Positions 50,681 through 61,035 are shown, counted from the stretch's first letter. The stretch: DNA of 64,000 nucleotides from Klebsiella electrica (GCF_006711645.1 NZ_CP041247.1:2480001-2544000); one strand, 5' to 3'. The notes: a model not told the origin generated them from the letters alone. Made by a program: numbers and translations.

Positions 50681-51376
50681 ATGACACGCCTCCTCATCAT
50701 TGAAGACAATCCTGATTTAGTCGCCAACCTGTATGCCTTTTTTGAGCCGCAAGGTTATGTGCTGGATGATGCACGTGATGGTGCTACAGGCCTGAAAATG
50801 GCCACGCAGAATGATTATGATGCGATTTTACTGGACCTGATGTTGCCCCGTCTGGACGGAATGACGTTGTGCAGTCGACTGCGCACGGAGTTTCAGAACC
50901 CTGTACCGGTGCTGATGCTGACCGCCCGCGATCCCGTTGACGATCGTGTTGCAGGGCTGGCGATGGGCGCCGATGATTATCTGGTCAAACCTTTTTCATT
51001 AAAGGAGCTGGATGCGCGGATCCAGGCGCTGGTTCGCCGCGCCCAGGGGCGGCAGGTCCTGGGAACGCTGGCCTGGGAAGATCTGCTTGTCGATACCAGG
51101 ACACCGCAGGCGTGGCGTCAGGGGCAGACAATCAATCTGACGCCAACGACCCATAAATTGCTGTTGTGTCTGATGCGAGCGGCCCCTGAAGTCGTCAAAA
51201 AAAGAGAGATGGAGTATCTCCTGTGGGGGGAGGATCCCCCTGAAAGTGGGGCTTTGCGCACACATATTCACGATTTGCGGCAGAGAATTGACAAAAACTT
51301 CACATCTGTACTGATAGAAACGGTGCATGGCGTAGGTTTGCGCCTGCATAAGCCCGGAGGGGCCGCCCCGGAATAA
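50681..51376 (+). CDS. OmpR-family response regulator
   Basis: A 231-residue regulator. Receiver domain: acidic pocket E8-D9, phosphorylation site D52 (L-L-D-L-M-L-P), Thr in M-L-T-A-R near 80, Lys103 in L-V-K-P-F. The C-terminal winged helix is OmpR-like (L-T-P-T-T-H-K-L-L-L-C-L-M near 160, E-Y-L-L-W near 183, T-H-I-H-D-L-R-Q-R-I near 196). It is followed after 22 bases by its sensor kinase gene. The start at 50681 matches the family; an upstream ATG at 50636 would add 15 residues. The target genes are not evident; the divergent TupA-like gene is a candidate. Confidence 0.92.
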   Translation: MTRLLIIEDNPDLVANLYAFFEPQGYVLDDARDGATGLKMATQNDYDAILLDLMLPRLDGMTLCSRLRTEFQNPVPVLMLTARDPVDDRVAGLAMGADDYLVKPFSLKELDARIQALVRRAQGRQVLGTLAWEDLLVDTRTPQAWRQGQTINLTPTTHKLLLCLMRAAPEVVKKREMEYLLWGEDPPESGALRTHIHDLRQRIDKNFTSVLIETVHGVGLRLHKPGGAAPE

Positions 51377-51398
51377 TCGTACGCAGAGTGGAACCATC

Positions 51399-52649
51399 AT
51401 GAAATCCCTTTACCAGCAAATGACCCTCAAGACGCGAATCACTATTTCATTCGTGTTGCTGATGGTCGCGATCATGGCTTTTGTTGTCGTGGCAGAGCAG
51501 CTTGATTACGACGATCTTCGCGCATATGTCGTATCACAAAGTATGCAGGATGAGGCGTCCAGACTGGAAGGGGAGATGGCGAGAGGGTTTCCTCCGGTCG
51601 TCCCGAAGGGAAGCCAGCTCTATGATGCGCGCAATGTGCCTGAAAAATTGCGCCAGCTTGCGCCGGGCTACCATCGCCTGGCAAAACCTGAAGACCGGTA
51701 CTTGTTCGTATTTGAGGTTAACAATCAGCGCTACTACTTGCTGCAAGAGAGCCAGAAATACGGGTATCTTGAGCTGGTGATTGATGGCTTCGCGCCGCTG
51801 GTTATTATGCTGTGTATTCTGTGCGCATACTGGATCGGTCGACTGACATCAGCGAGAGTGACCATCCCCATCACGCGATTGGCGGAAGTTGTGCAACGCA
51901 AGCAAAAACCCTTACCCTACCAGGACGCAAATGATGAAATCGGCATTTTAGCGCGCGCATTCGCCCAACATAGCGACGAACTGGAACGTTTTCTGCAGCG
52001 TGAGCGCTGCTTTGTCGGCGATGCCAGTCACGAATTACGCACGCCGTTGGCTATCATTGCCGGCGCAGCAGAAACTATCGCCCACCAGTTGCCCGCGGAT
52101 AGCCATCTGGTACAAAGCGCGGAACGCATCGTCCACACCACCCAGGAAATGCAGCGTCAGCTAAGTTGTCTTTTATTGCTCTCGCGCGATCCGCAAACGC
52201 TGCCGCAGTCCGACGTACCTTTGCGCCCGATATTTGAGGAGTGCGTCGCCCGATGCCAGCCCTGGCTGGCAAAAAAAGAGGTCAACTTAATCCTTGACTT
52301 ACCATCCTCTCCCCACGCATGTACCAATGCCGAGTTAGCGCGCAGCGTCATCTGGAATCTTCTGCGCAATGCCTGTCAGTACACCGAAATGGGGGAGGTT
52401 CGTCTGGCGATGCATGGTACGACGATCGTCATATGCGATAGCGGACCGGGGCTACCATCCAGTATCGATCCCCAGCAGTTTCGCCGCTTTCAGCGCGGCG
52501 CCCGGCTCAGTGGCGAAGGGCTTGGTTTATCCATTGTGCAACGCATTGTGGAGCATTTAGGCTGGGGCATGACGGTCGAAAGTTCTGAGAAGGGATGCCG
52601 TTTTACACTAGAGTTACGCGATACGGTACAGCGGACAACAGCAAAGTGA
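51399..52649 (+). CDS. Two-component sensor histidine kinase
   Basis: A 416-residue membrane kinase. Spans at residues about 15-31 and 132-148 enclose a roughly 100-residue periplasmic sensor. HAMP-like region 149-190, then HisKA with His211 in D-A-S-H-E-L-R-T-P. ATPase domain: N box L-R-N-A-C-Q near 315, D-S-G-P-G-L near 350, and G-E-G-L-G-L near 373. It phosphorylates the regulator encoded just upstream. The signal is unknown. Confidence 0.92.
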   Translation: MKSLYQQMTLKTRITISFVLLMVAIMAFVVVAEQLDYDDLRAYVVSQSMQDEASRLEGEMARGFPPVVPKGSQLYDARNVPEKLRQLAPGYHRLAKPEDRYLFVFEVNNQRYYLLQESQKYGYLELVIDGFAPLVIMLCILCAYWIGRLTSARVTIPITRLAEVVQRKQKPLPYQDANDEIGILARAFAQHSDELERFLQRERCFVGDASHELRTPLAIIAGAAETIAHQLPADSHLVQSAERIVHTTQEMQRQLSCLLLLSRDPQTLPQSDVPLRPIFEECVARCQPWLAKKEVNLILDLPSSPHACTNAELARSVIWNLLRNACQYTEMGEVRLAMHGTTIVICDSGPGLPSSIDPQQFRRFQRGARLSGEGLGLSIVQRIVEHLGWGMTVESSEKGCRFTLELRDTVQRTTAK

Positions 52650-52804
52650 TTTTCACGCCCCAGGGCTGGTGAGTTCCACCCCGGATATCATTCCCGAAAA
52701 CGCATAAACGACGGTATCCTGCGATATTCCGCAGCAAGGCCCTAACAATTTCCTGACACTCCTTCCGCCATAATGTGAAAAGGATGACTTATCAGGAGAT
52801 ACGC

Positions 52805-52939
52805 ATGCCACCCCCCGTGATGACGAAAACCGGTGAAGGCCCGAATAACATGACCGGCTTTAATACCTTTATATATTCGCGCAATGGTTTTATCGCTGCG
52901 GCGGAAGGTGAAAGCGAATTTCGTCAACGGTTATCCTGA
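52805..52939 (+). CDS. 44-residue small protein or gene fragment
   Basis: ATG at 52805 with AGGAG seven bases before it, stop TGA at 52937-52939. The sequence is M-P-P-P-V-M-T-K-T-G-E-G near the start and R-N-G-F-I-A-A-A-E near the end. In a shifted frame (52884-53018) another protein-like stretch, F-V-N-G-Y-P-D-S-Q-T-A-D, continues to a TAA that lies within the target duplication of the insertion element. This may be one small gene with a frameshift. No family recognised. Confidence 0.35.
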   Translation: MPPPVMTKTGEGPNNMTGFNTFIYSRNGFIAAAEGESEFRQRLS

Positions 52940-53018
52940 CAGCCAGACAGCGGATAATCCGATGCTGGATGAAGGCACCGTCGATTCCATTTATTATCTT
53001 ATCCAGTATTCATACTAA

Positions 53019-54214
<1,196 letters not shown>

Positions 54215-54226
54215 CTAAGGAAAGGT

Positions 54227-55318
54227 ATGTTACCAGGCAATAAAACTATTCTGGCAAGAGTCATAGCTTCAGTGACAATTTTTGTGGTGATTGTCCTTTC
54301 GGGGATTTATCTACAGGCAGGATTTAGTTCACCATCGAGAAATATAACCGGTGATGCACAGCTGGTACGATTTATGACGCCGTTTCTCCGCGGTGCTCGC
54401 GGCCATGTAGCGGTCGCGCTCATTAAACCGGGAGGGGTCCAGTATGGTCTCTGGGGAGGGGATTTTAGTCAGGAATTTGAGGTCGGTAGTCTGAGCAAAA
54501 CGATGACGGCGGCATTGTTGGCTGATGCCGAGAATCGTGGGGAGGTCAAACCCGAAACCACCGTTGGCGAACTCCTCCCCGGCCTACCCGTAGCGATGGC
54601 ATCTGTCCGGCTCTCAGAACTGGCTTCTCACCATTCGGGGCTTCCTGACATATCGACAACGCCGTTGCAGAGCGCCTTGATGTTATTAGCCATCGCCACT
54701 CATAAGAACCCGTGGCGTTTCTCAGAGAATGACATCATTGCGATGCTGCGTAGAACAGAAAAAGAGGAAAATAATTATTTCAGGTATTCCAGTATGGGTT
54801 ACGCAGTTCTCGGTCTTACGCTGGAAAAAATGACTCATATGTCCTATAGCGAGTTGCTGAATAAACGACTCCTGGCCCCTACAGGAATGAAAAATACCTT
54901 TGTCGCGACACCAGACGATGGCGCAAAAAACGACGTCAGTCGCGGTTGGTCAGCCGCAGGATATCGTGAGGCCCCTTGGTACATGTTCTCGTTTGCCCCT
55001 GCCGGTGGCGTGAGGTCCACCATCACCGATATGGTTAAATATACGCAGGCCTTGCTCCGCGGCAAATTACCGGGAAGTGTTGCGATGGATCCGAAACGGT
55101 CAACGGATGAACGTGACACAAGGATCGGTTATGGCTGGTTTACAACAAAATTCAGAGGACGTGAGATAACCTGGCATAATGGCGAAACTGCTGGCTATGC
55201 CTCGGTCATTGCCATCGACAGGGCCAGCAAGACAGGCGTCGTCATCCTTTCTGATACCGCATGGCCTGTGATAACACCTGCAATACGCTTATTAATATCT
55301 CAGCCTGTAGATAACTAA
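54227..55318 (+). CDS. Beta-lactamase-fold serine hydrolase
   Basis: A 363-residue membrane-anchored or exported protein. The N-terminal hydrophobic segment is at residues about 8-28. Class C beta-lactamase/esterase motifs: S-L-S-K at 88-91 (nucleophile Ser and Lys), Y-S-S near 187 in place of Y-x-N, and H-N-G near 320 in place of K-T-G. The pattern suits esterases or D-aminopeptidase-like enzymes more than a true lactamase. AAGGAAAGG precedes the ATG at 54227. An insertion sequence ends 12 bases upstream, leaving the ribosome site but separating the gene from its native promoter. Confidence 0.83.
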   Translation: MLPGNKTILARVIASVTIFVVIVLSGIYLQAGFSSPSRNITGDAQLVRFMTPFLRGARGHVAVALIKPGGVQYGLWGGDFSQEFEVGSLSKTMTAALLADAENRGEVKPETTVGELLPGLPVAMASVRLSELASHHSGLPDISTTPLQSALMLLAIATHKNPWRFSENDIIAMLRRTEKEENNYFRYSSMGYAVLGLTLEKMTHMSYSELLNKRLLAPTGMKNTFVATPDDGAKNDVSRGWSAAGYREAPWYMFSFAPAGGVRSTITDMVKYTQALLRGKLPGSVAMDPKRSTDERDTRIGYGWFTTKFRGREITWHNGETAGYASVIAIDRASKTGVVILSDTAWPVITPAIRLLISQPVDN

Positions 55319-55338
55319 ATTTTTTCTGGAATGAAAAT

Positions 55339-55695
55339 ATGAACTGGATTGATATTATCTGGGCCTTGCTGACACTTTTCTCGGCGGGCGCATTTCACAT
55401 GAGAAAATGGCTAATCAATCATAAGATGAGATTGCTGAATTATAGTCTGTTTAGCATTCTTATTATTTCTGTTGCAGAGTCGCTGCAAACTATTTCGCGT
55501 CTGTCGCCAATAGGTTCTGCTCTGCACATGTTGACATATGTTCTACAGGCCTCGCTGGTGTCCTATGGCGTGTACCATACCTGGGAGAAGCAGTGGTTCA
55601 GCATTCATCAGGGCTCAGGTTCGTCGAGAAATCCGCTAGAGAGCGGTATTTTCATCAAACTGACTTCAGGCTTAATACTCCTGTTCTTCGCGTGA
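55339..55695 (+). CDS. Hypothetical membrane protein
   Basis: A 118-residue protein with three to four hydrophobic segments (residues about 5-17, 37-50, 63-80 and 105-117). It begins M-N-W-I-D-I-I-W-A-L-L. It follows the serine hydrolase after 20 bases on the same strand, so it probably belongs to that transcript and may be a partner in the membrane. No family recognised. Confidence 0.6.
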   Translation: MNWIDIIWALLTLFSAGAFHMRKWLINHKMRLLNYSLFSILIISVAESLQTISRLSPIGSALHMLTYVLQASLVSYGVYHTWEKQWFSIHQGSGSSRNPLESGIFIKLTSGLILLFFA

Positions 55696-55700
55696 TGCTG

Positions 55701-55720
55701 TTACTCCGAGGGGGGAGTAA
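55701..55720 (+). terminator. Hairpin after the membrane protein gene
   Basis: A 7-bp stem (TTACTCC / GGAGTAA) begins six bases after the stop. Only a weak T run follows (GCTTTGATT). Confidence 0.4.
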
Positions 55721-55824
55721 GCTTTGATTGACTGGTATCAGCCCTGTCAGGGATCGCTGAAACTGAATGGTTTGTTTGAGCGGGGGACTTGCCGTTTGCT
55801 CCCGCCCAAATGCAGCAAAGACCA

Positions 55825-55848
55825 GAGTAGGGGGCAAAACCCCTACTC
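55825..55848. terminator. Hairpin at the 3' end of the MFS gene
   Basis: A perfect 9-bp stem (GAGTAGGGG / CCCCTACTC) with a 6-base loop; it lies 14 bases beyond the stop of the minus-strand MFS gene. On the minus strand it is not followed by a clear T tract, so its strength is uncertain. Confidence 0.45.
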
Positions 55849-55861
55849 CCGAAAGCGAGAC

Positions 55862-57085
55862 TTATCTTGCTCTGCTGGTTTGGCTCAACCAGAGCAAAAC
55901 GCCGACAGTTCCCAGACTAAACAACGAAACACTATAAAGCGCGCTAAAAGCGCCAAAGTACTGCGCTAGCACGCTGGTTATCCCGGTGGAAACGGCGGCA
56001 GTCAGCACCTGTCCACGCCATGACATCGCACTGGCTTTCGCAACCTGTGTTGGTGGGAAGTTTCTCAGAATACCGAACGTCCCCAAAGCAAAGACAATAT
56101 TCGATGCCATATGTGCACTGAAGATCAGCGCGAGCCCAGCACCAGGATATCCCGCGGATAACGGTAATATGAAATAGCTGCCGATAAATGCTACGAGGCA
56201 GACAAATAACATTCCGTTGTTAGCGCTATAGCGCTGCAATTTACTGGCATCAAGCATTAATGGCCCGCAGAGCTGGCCAAGGCTACGGGCAAAAAGTAGA
56301 GGTAATGCCAGCCCGGTTGAATCTTCAGGCCTGATTTCTTGCGCCAGCGCAGGCAAAAGCGCCATCGCTGGCGATCCCACCGCGGCAAGTGCGGGTAACA
56401 GCATAATGCTTCTTTTTTGCAAAGGAGATATGGCGCGCCATAATGGTTCCTGTTTGCCTGACGCAACCTCCACAGGTTGCCGTTCTGTACCGCGAAAAGC
56501 AGCGACGGATATTACCAGCAGAGTCGCAGAAGCTAAAAAACTCAGGGCATCAAGGGCAAGCAGATAGATGGGCGCAATCACGTCAAACAGTACAACCCCC
56601 AGGCCAGTGCCTAACAAAACCTGTGAGGCAAAAATGATGGTTTCCATGGCCGTTGCCGCAGGGAGTTCCTCATGGCGTAACCCGCGCTTGAACAACAAAG
56701 TCAGCGCCGGGTAGCTTATGCCGCTGAACAGTGCTTCCGCGCACTGCACAACCAGCAAAGCCGGAATGCTATGATGCAGCAAACCATACCATGGAAAAAC
56801 AAGCGCAAGCAGACCAAGTATTTCGGTAAAAATCAGGATCTGCAGTGGAGAGGTTTTCTGACACAACCTCTCTCCCCAGATGCTGCCAATAAAGCCGGGC
56901 AACATCGACAGCATATACACTATGGTCAGCGTCGCGGGAGAGGCCTGCCAGTGTAAAAGTTGGCCGAAAATAATGACCTGAGTAAGCCCATTGCCCAGCG
57001 ATGACAGGGTACAGGCAAAACCAAGGAGGCGCAGCCAGCGATGGCGACGCAGCGCGCTAATGAGCGCAAACAGTAGCGTGTTCAT
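55862..57085 (-). CDS. MFS transporter
   Basis: A 407-residue protein with about twelve hydrophobic spans. It shows the MFS layout with two six-span halves and a central polar loop (residues about 195-215, R-G-T-E-R-Q-P-V-E-V). The G-E-R-L-C-Q-K-T segment between spans 2 and 3 is in the motif A position. The type resembles macrolide-efflux-like or enterobactin-exporter-like MFS proteins; no substrate can be assigned. It stands alone. Confidence 0.8.
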   Translation of the reverse strand: MNTLLFALISALRRHRWLRLLGFACTLSSLGNGLTQVIIFGQLLHWQASPATLTIVYMLSMLPGFIGSIWGERLCQKTSPLQILIFTEILGLLALVFPWYGLLHHSIPALLVVQCAEALFSGISYPALTLLFKRGLRHEELPAATAMETIIFASQVLLGTGLGVVLFDVIAPIYLLALDALSFLASATLLVISVAAFRGTERQPVEVASGKQEPLWRAISPLQKRSIMLLPALAAVGSPAMALLPALAQEIRPEDSTGLALPLLFARSLGQLCGPLMLDASKLQRYSANNGMLFVCLVAFIGSYFILPLSAGYPGAGLALIFSAHMASNIVFALGTFGILRNFPPTQVAKASAMSWRGQVLTAAVSTGITSVLAQYFGAFSALYSVSLFSLGTVGVLLWLSQTSRAR

Positions 57086-57384
57086 GTGGAAAGATTCTCA
57101 TCTTAAATAACAGAAGCCCACGCAGCCCACAGGCAACGCGGAAGATAAGCACTGTTAAAAAAGAAAATCGTTACATCGGAAACGGCACGCTACTGGCAAC
57201 GGATATCGCACTTTAGCACAGAAAAAACAGATAGCACTCTTGAAGTTTAATGCCCGCATCTCGCTCCTGGCGGACGTGATGAATCCATCCCGGTCTGCGC
57301 TCAAAGGAGAGGGACTGGAGGTTTTTATTATCACCTCCTTAATGTGCTCCCGCTAAAGCCAGGTCGTCTAAGACGTCGTGAGTT
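57086..57384. other. Intergenic stretch with an orphan strong Shine-Dalgarno-like sequence
   Basis: About 300 bases. ATCACCTCCTTA (57330-57341) equals the 3' end of 16S rRNA; on the minus strand it is the perfect binding site TAAGGAGGTGAT, but no start codon with a frame follows. GGAGG at 57317-57321 with CCTCC can form a small hairpin. No gene is seen. Confidence 0.4.
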
Positions 57385-57954
57385 TCATATACAGGGCCCA
57401 GTGGCGCATCCGTACATCATGACCAGCGGAAACAAGGGGGCTAAAGGGATCAGGGCGATGGTTCCTGCCGTGCTCAGAGTTTGGGTCTTATCATTAATTG
57501 AGACCACTACCGGGTGTTCCAGCTGATACGGGGCTGCCAGTTCTGGTGCGTGCGATGCAGACCAAAATCCTGTCGCTTTAAACAAAACACCGAGGCGATT
57601 GTTATCCATCTGCACCGCCTGATACTCATTGGTCAGCAGCGTAAGCTGCCCGGCATCCAGTTTGCGTTTATCCATCACCACCAGGTACTCTGCCGCCACT
57701 TCATGTTGCTCTACCACAAAGTTAACCCGCACACCGGAGGCCTGTTGATGAAAGCGGTCATAAAATGTTTTATAACGCTGATATTCTTGCGGCACGCCGT
57801 TACGAAAGAAACGGTAACTGTATTTAGCTGAGCTGGCGATAATGCCGGACTCAATAGGTTTCACCGCCACGATGGTATCGGTAGGCGGCAAGTTTGGCGC
57901 GCTTGCGCACCCTGACAGAATCACTGCGACCAGCAGCGATAAATATTTCATCAT
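57385..57954 (-). CDS. Hypothetical lipoprotein
   Basis: A 189-residue lipoprotein. The signal ends L-S-G-C-A-S near residue 16, so Cys is lipidated, and the next residues (A-S) suggest outer-membrane sorting. The domain has Y-R-F-F-R-N-G-V-P near 44, F-Y-D-R-F-H near 62 and V-V-M-D-K-R-K-L near 91. The C-terminus is hydrophobic (I-A-L-I-P-L-A-P-L-F-P-L) and ends with two Cys. The start at 57954 has AGGAA nine bases upstream; longer starts do not give a better signal. No family recognised. Confidence 0.7.
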   Translation of the reverse strand: MMKYLSLLVAVILSGCASAPNLPPTDTIVAVKPIESGIIASSAKYSYRFFRNGVPQEYQRYKTFYDRFHQQASGVRVNFVVEQHEVAAEYLVVMDKRKLDAGQLTLLTNEYQAVQMDNNRLGVLFKATGFWSASHAPELAAPYQLEHPVVVSINDKTQTLSTAGTIALIPLAPLFPLVMMYGCATGPCI

Positions 57955-58333
57955 TTCAACCATTCCTGTTTGCTGTTTCCTCTGGGATAACCGATGAATA
58001 TCTTTAAGACGCGACTTACCAATATCCATTGCTGTTTATCATAGCTTCCGAACCTGCTTCAATCATTCGATTTAGCATGGGGCTACCCCGCATCTTGCTC
58101 AACGCACAACGCTTATCGGACTGCAGCAGTCTCTTGATGTTAGTGGCCTGCAGGCCATGCATCAGCTGATACATGTTAAGTGCCACGGTGCGTTTGCCCT
58201 CGCGAATGCGGACTTGCCACGCTATCATGAACGGGGTCTGCCCGCCATGCCCACGTTCCACGCGCTATGTTTATACCCCAACGCACTGTGTGCAATGTCG
58301 ATGTTGAACGGCTTTTGCCCTGAGGATCCCGCT

Positions 58334-58816
58334 ATGACTCCCTTTTATGAACTTACTGCCACCAGTCTGCGGGGCCAGCCCATCGCCATGGCCGACTACG
58401 CGGGCAAGCTGGTTCTGGTGGTGAATACCGCCAGCCACTGTGGCTTCACGCCACAATACGCAGGCCTTGAAGCGCTCTACAAGAAGTACGCCGACCAGGG
58501 CCTGGTGATACTGGGTTTCCCCTGCAACCAGTTCGGGAAGCAGGAACCCGGCGATGCCGACGAAATCGCGCAGACCTGTCATATCAACTACGGTGTGAGC
58601 TTCCCGATGTTTGAGAAGGTGGCGGTGAACGGGGCCGCAACGCACCCGGTGTTTCGTTACCTGAAAGGCGAATTGCCCGGTGTGCTGGGAGGGTGGATCA
58701 AGTGGAACTTTACTAAGTTCCTGATCGGTCGCGACGGCAAACCGCTCCGGCGTTTTGCGCCGATCGCCACCCCGGAGAAAATGGAAGCCGCAATCGTTGC
58801 TGCGCTTAAACGCTAA
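58334..58816 (+). CDS. Glutathione peroxidase
   Basis: A 160-residue thiol peroxidase. Catalytic Cys36 is in N-T-A-S-H-C-G-F-T (Cys in place of selenocysteine), with Gln in F-P-C-N-Q-F-G near 71 and the Trp-Asn pair in W-I-K-W-N-F near 123. Such bacterial enzymes reduce hydroperoxides, usually with thioredoxin. GAGG lies before the ATG at 58334; upstream ATGs would add residues without homology. It is convergent with the mar operon. Confidence 0.92.
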   Translation: MTPFYELTATSLRGQPIAMADYAGKLVLVVNTASHCGFTPQYAGLEALYKKYADQGLVILGFPCNQFGKQEPGDADEIAQTCHINYGVSFPMFEKVAVNGAATHPVFRYLKGELPGVLGGWIKWNFTKFLIGRDGKPLRRFAPIATPEKMEAAIVAALKR

Positions 58817-58953
58817 GCGTTTTTGTCAAACAAACCCGTCATTTTTAGAGCACCGCCGGTAAACCGCAGGGCATCAAAAAGGGAGCAAGCAAGGGGACAG
58901 GCGTCTGGCAGCATACCGACGCGCCACAGGCTGCGGGTTGGCGTCAGATGCGC

Positions 58954-58977
58954 AAAAAAAAGCCCCGTAAACGGGGC
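58954..58977 (-). terminator. Rho-independent terminator of marRAB
   Basis: On the minus strand GCCCCG-TTTA-CGGGGC is followed by eight T residues. It lies about 20 bases after marB. Confidence 0.93.
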
Positions 58978-58997
58978 AAAATGCTCGGGTAGTGCAG

Positions 58998-59204
58998 TTA
59001 ATTGTAATACGGTACGCCCAGCTCATCCGATTTGTCGCTACCGGCGGCCATATGATTGAAATCAAATGGCGAGTCGTTATGTTCGGAAGGCATAATCATC
59101 GCATCGCGCTGAGTGTGGCGAACCGGGGTAGTGGTTTGCTCCGCATAGCTCTGGCTGGAGACCAGGGCGCCCAGGACAATGGCAGCGGCAGCGAATAGTT
59201 TCAT
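58998..59204 (-). CDS. marB: MarB, periplasmic small protein of the mar operon
   Basis: A 68-residue protein with a signal peptide ending about S-Y-A-E (residue 22). The C-terminus P-F-D-F-N-H-M-A-A-G-S-D-K-S-D-E-L-G matches E. coli MarB closely. MarB mildly lowers marA expression from the periplasm in E. coli; how is unknown. It follows marA after 30 bases as last gene of the operon. Confidence 0.92.
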   Translation of the reverse strand: MKLFAAAAIVLGALVSSQSYAEQTTTPVRHTQRDAMIMPSEHNDSPFDFNHMAAGSDKSDELGVPYYN

Positions 59205-59234
59205 GATTTCCTCAATACGTCTTGTTGCAGGCGC

Positions 59235-59615
59235 TTAACAGCAGTTGTTTAGTGGCATCAGATAGCGGGATTCACCCGGCATATTATTCATGCGATATTT
59301 GTGCGGCGGAACGTCGAAGTAGTTTTTAAAGGTTCTCGTCAGCGTCTGTTGCGATTCGAAACCGTATCGCTCTGCCAGGTATAAAATCGGCTCGTTGCTC
59401 TGCTTGAGTTTTTGCGCGATTTCCGTCAGCTTGCGGCTGCGGATGTACTGGCCTAAGGAGTGGCCGGTCTCTTTTTTAAACATTCTTTGCAGGTGCCATT
59501 TGGAGTAACCAGAACGCTCGGACACTTTTTCCAGCGACAGGGGCGATTCCAGGTTATCTTCAATCCACGACAAAATACTATGGATAGTGATGGCGTCATT
59601 ATTGCGTCTGGACAT
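59235..59615 (-). CDS. marA: MarA, AraC-type multiple antibiotic resistance activator
   Basis: A 126-residue activator nearly identical to E. coli MarA: two helix-turn-helices, [20 protein letters not shown] near 28-47 and [14 protein letters not shown] near 80-93. It activates marbox promoters (efflux, porin control, redox defence). The start is the Met before S-R-R-N; an extra Met precedes it. It follows marR after 17 bases. The C-terminus ends in C-C and differs a little from E. coli. Confidence 0.96.
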   Translation of the reverse strand: MSRRNNDAITIHSILSWIEDNLESPLSLEKVSERSGYSKWHLQRMFKKETGHSLGQYIRSRKLTEIAQKLKQSNEPILYLAERYGFESQQTLTRTFKNYFDVPPHKYRMNNMPGESRYLMPLNNCC

Positions 59616-59632
59616 CATCTTACCTCTTCTTA

Positions 59633-60067
59633 TTACGGCAGGACTTTTTTGAGTAAATGCTCAAGGTTGACCACTTCATCCGCCGACAGATTTTTTGTTA
59701 ATTCCTGGTGCAATTTCTGACCCACAACCTGATGACACTGCTCACAAAGGGCCGCTCCGTCTGGCGTTAACTGCACCAGTACGCCGCGTTTGTCATTGGG
59801 GTTGGGTAACCGTTCAATCCAGCCTTTACAGACCAGACGGTCGAGCATGCGCGTCATTGCGCCTGGGTCGACCGACAGCACGGTTTTCAGCTCAACGGGG
59901 GTAATACATACTTCGCAACGAATGGAACAAAGCACCCGAAACTGGGTGGCAGTAATATCCATCGGTGAGAGATATTCGTTGAGCAGACGATCTTTTTTCT
60001 GGTTAACCATCTGGATCAAGCGCCCGAGGGGGATCATTTCGTTAAACAGATCGCTTGTGTTTTTCAC
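59633..60067 (-). CDS. marR: MarR, repressor of the mar operon
   Basis: A 144-residue winged-helix repressor that matches E. coli MarR over its length ([16 protein letters not shown] at the start, [12 protein letters not shown] as the recognition helix near 67-78, and Cys80 in V-C-K-G-W, the copper-sensing cysteine). It binds two operators in its own promoter and is released by phenolics or oxidation. First gene of marRAB, divergent from marC. Confidence 0.96.
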   Translation of the reverse strand: MKNTSDLFNEMIPLGRLIQMVNQKKDRLLNEYLSPMDITATQFRVLCSIRCEVCITPVELKTVLSVDPGAMTRMLDRLVCKGWIERLPNPNDKRGVLVQLTPDGAALCEQCHQVVGQKLHQELTKNLSADEVVNLEHLLKKVLP

Positions 60068-60072
60068 AATGG

Positions 60073-60119
60073 TTGCCCAGGCAAGTAGTTAATTGCTGCT
60101 GATATTATTGCCCAGGCAA
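60073..60119 (-). promoter_or_regulatory. marO: two MarR operator copies
   Basis: TTGCCCAGGCAA occurs twice, at 60073-60084 and 60108-60119, matching the MarR sites I and II of E. coli. Site I sits in the spacer between -35 and -10; site II lies next to the marR start. Confidence 0.92.
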
Positions 60120-60164
60120 TAATATGTCAACCTGATGAATTAGCTGATGACACGATTTGCTAAA
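60102..60164 (-). promoter_or_regulatory. marRAB promoter and marbox
   Basis: On the minus strand -35 TTGACA (60125-60130) and -10 TAATAT (60102-60107) are 17 bases apart. Upstream, TTTAGCAAATCGTGTCAT (60147-60164) corresponds to the E. coli marbox, where MarA, SoxS and Rob activate. Confidence 0.88.
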
Positions 60165-60294
60165 GCGGGTTTCTGACCCGGGCTGAAGCGGCCCGGAGTC
60201 CGGACGATAAGGGCTGGAATGGTATTGACGACAAAAGTTATACTTGCGCGGCGAGACTTTAAATAGTGAACGATTAACGGGGCCTTAATTAATT

Positions 60295-60963
60295 ATGATT
60301 GAACTCTTTCAGGCGATAGGTCTGGGGCTGGTGGTCATTTTACCGCTGGCGAACCCACTGACGACCGTTGCGTTGTTCCTTGGGCTGGCTGGCAATATGA
60401 ACAACGAGGAGCGCAATAAACAATCGTTGATGGCCTCGCTGTACGTATTCATTATCCTGATGGTTGCATGGTATGCCGGTCAGGTGGTGATGAGTACCTT
60501 CGGTATCTCGATTCCCGGCCTGCGGATTGCCGGTGGCTTGATTGTTGCCTTCATCGGGTTCCGGATGCTCTTCCCGCAGCAGAAATCGCATGACTCGATG
60601 GAAGCGAAGATAAAATCCGAAGAGCTGGTCGATGAACCGTCGGCCAATATCGCGTTTGTGCCGCTGGCCATGCCGAGCACCGCCGGGCCAGGGACCATCG
60701 CTATGCTTATCAGCACCGCATCGACGGTGAAACATGGCGTCGATTTTTCGCACTGGGTGGTAATGGTCGCGCCGCCGATTATCTTTGCGCTGGTCGGCAT
60801 TATCCTCTGGGCCTGCCTGCGCAGTTCAGGGGCTATCATGCGGCTGGTCGGGAAAGGGGGAATCGAAGCGATTTCGCGCCTGATGGGCTTTCTGCTGGTC
60901 TGCATGGGCGTACAGTTTATTATCAACGGCGTGCTGGAAATTATTACGACCTATCACGCCTGA
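60295..60963 (+). CDS. marC: MarC inner-membrane protein (UPF0056)
   Basis: A 222-residue protein with six hydrophobic spans, matching E. coli Mar[10 protein letters not shown] near residue 17, G-L-R-I-A-G-G-L near 75, and M-P-S-T-A-G-P-G-T near 126 (the two pseudo-repeats). Despite its name it is not needed for multidrug resistance; its function is unknown. Divergent from marRAB as in E. coli. Confidence 0.95.
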   Translation: MIELFQAIGLGLVVILPLANPLTTVALFLGLAGNMNNEERNKQSLMASLYVFIILMVAWYAGQVVMSTFGISIPGLRIAGGLIVAFIGFRMLFPQQKSHDSMEAKIKSEELVDEPSANIAFVPLAMPSTAGPGTIAMLISTASTVKHGVDFSHWVVMVAPPIIFALVGIILWACLRSSGAIMRLVGKGGIEAISRLMGFLLVCMGVQFIINGVLEIITTYHA

Positions 60964-61002
60964 TAACGTCGCCGTCGCGGCGTTTCGGCCCGCGAACAAA
61001 AA

Positions 61003-61035
61003 AGCCTGCCGGTTGTTGCATCGGCAGGCTTTTTT
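61003..61035. terminator. Bidirectional terminator between marC and sotB
   Basis: AGCCTGCCG / CGGCAGGCT, a perfect 9-bp stem, has five T residues on the right and six A residues on the left, so it serves both convergent genes. Confidence 0.93.

Noticed and set aside
58016..58261. 81-codon minus-strand frame between the lipoprotein and glutathione peroxidase genes
   Set aside because: No binding site, no recognised family, and it covers the probable promoter region of the peroxidase gene.
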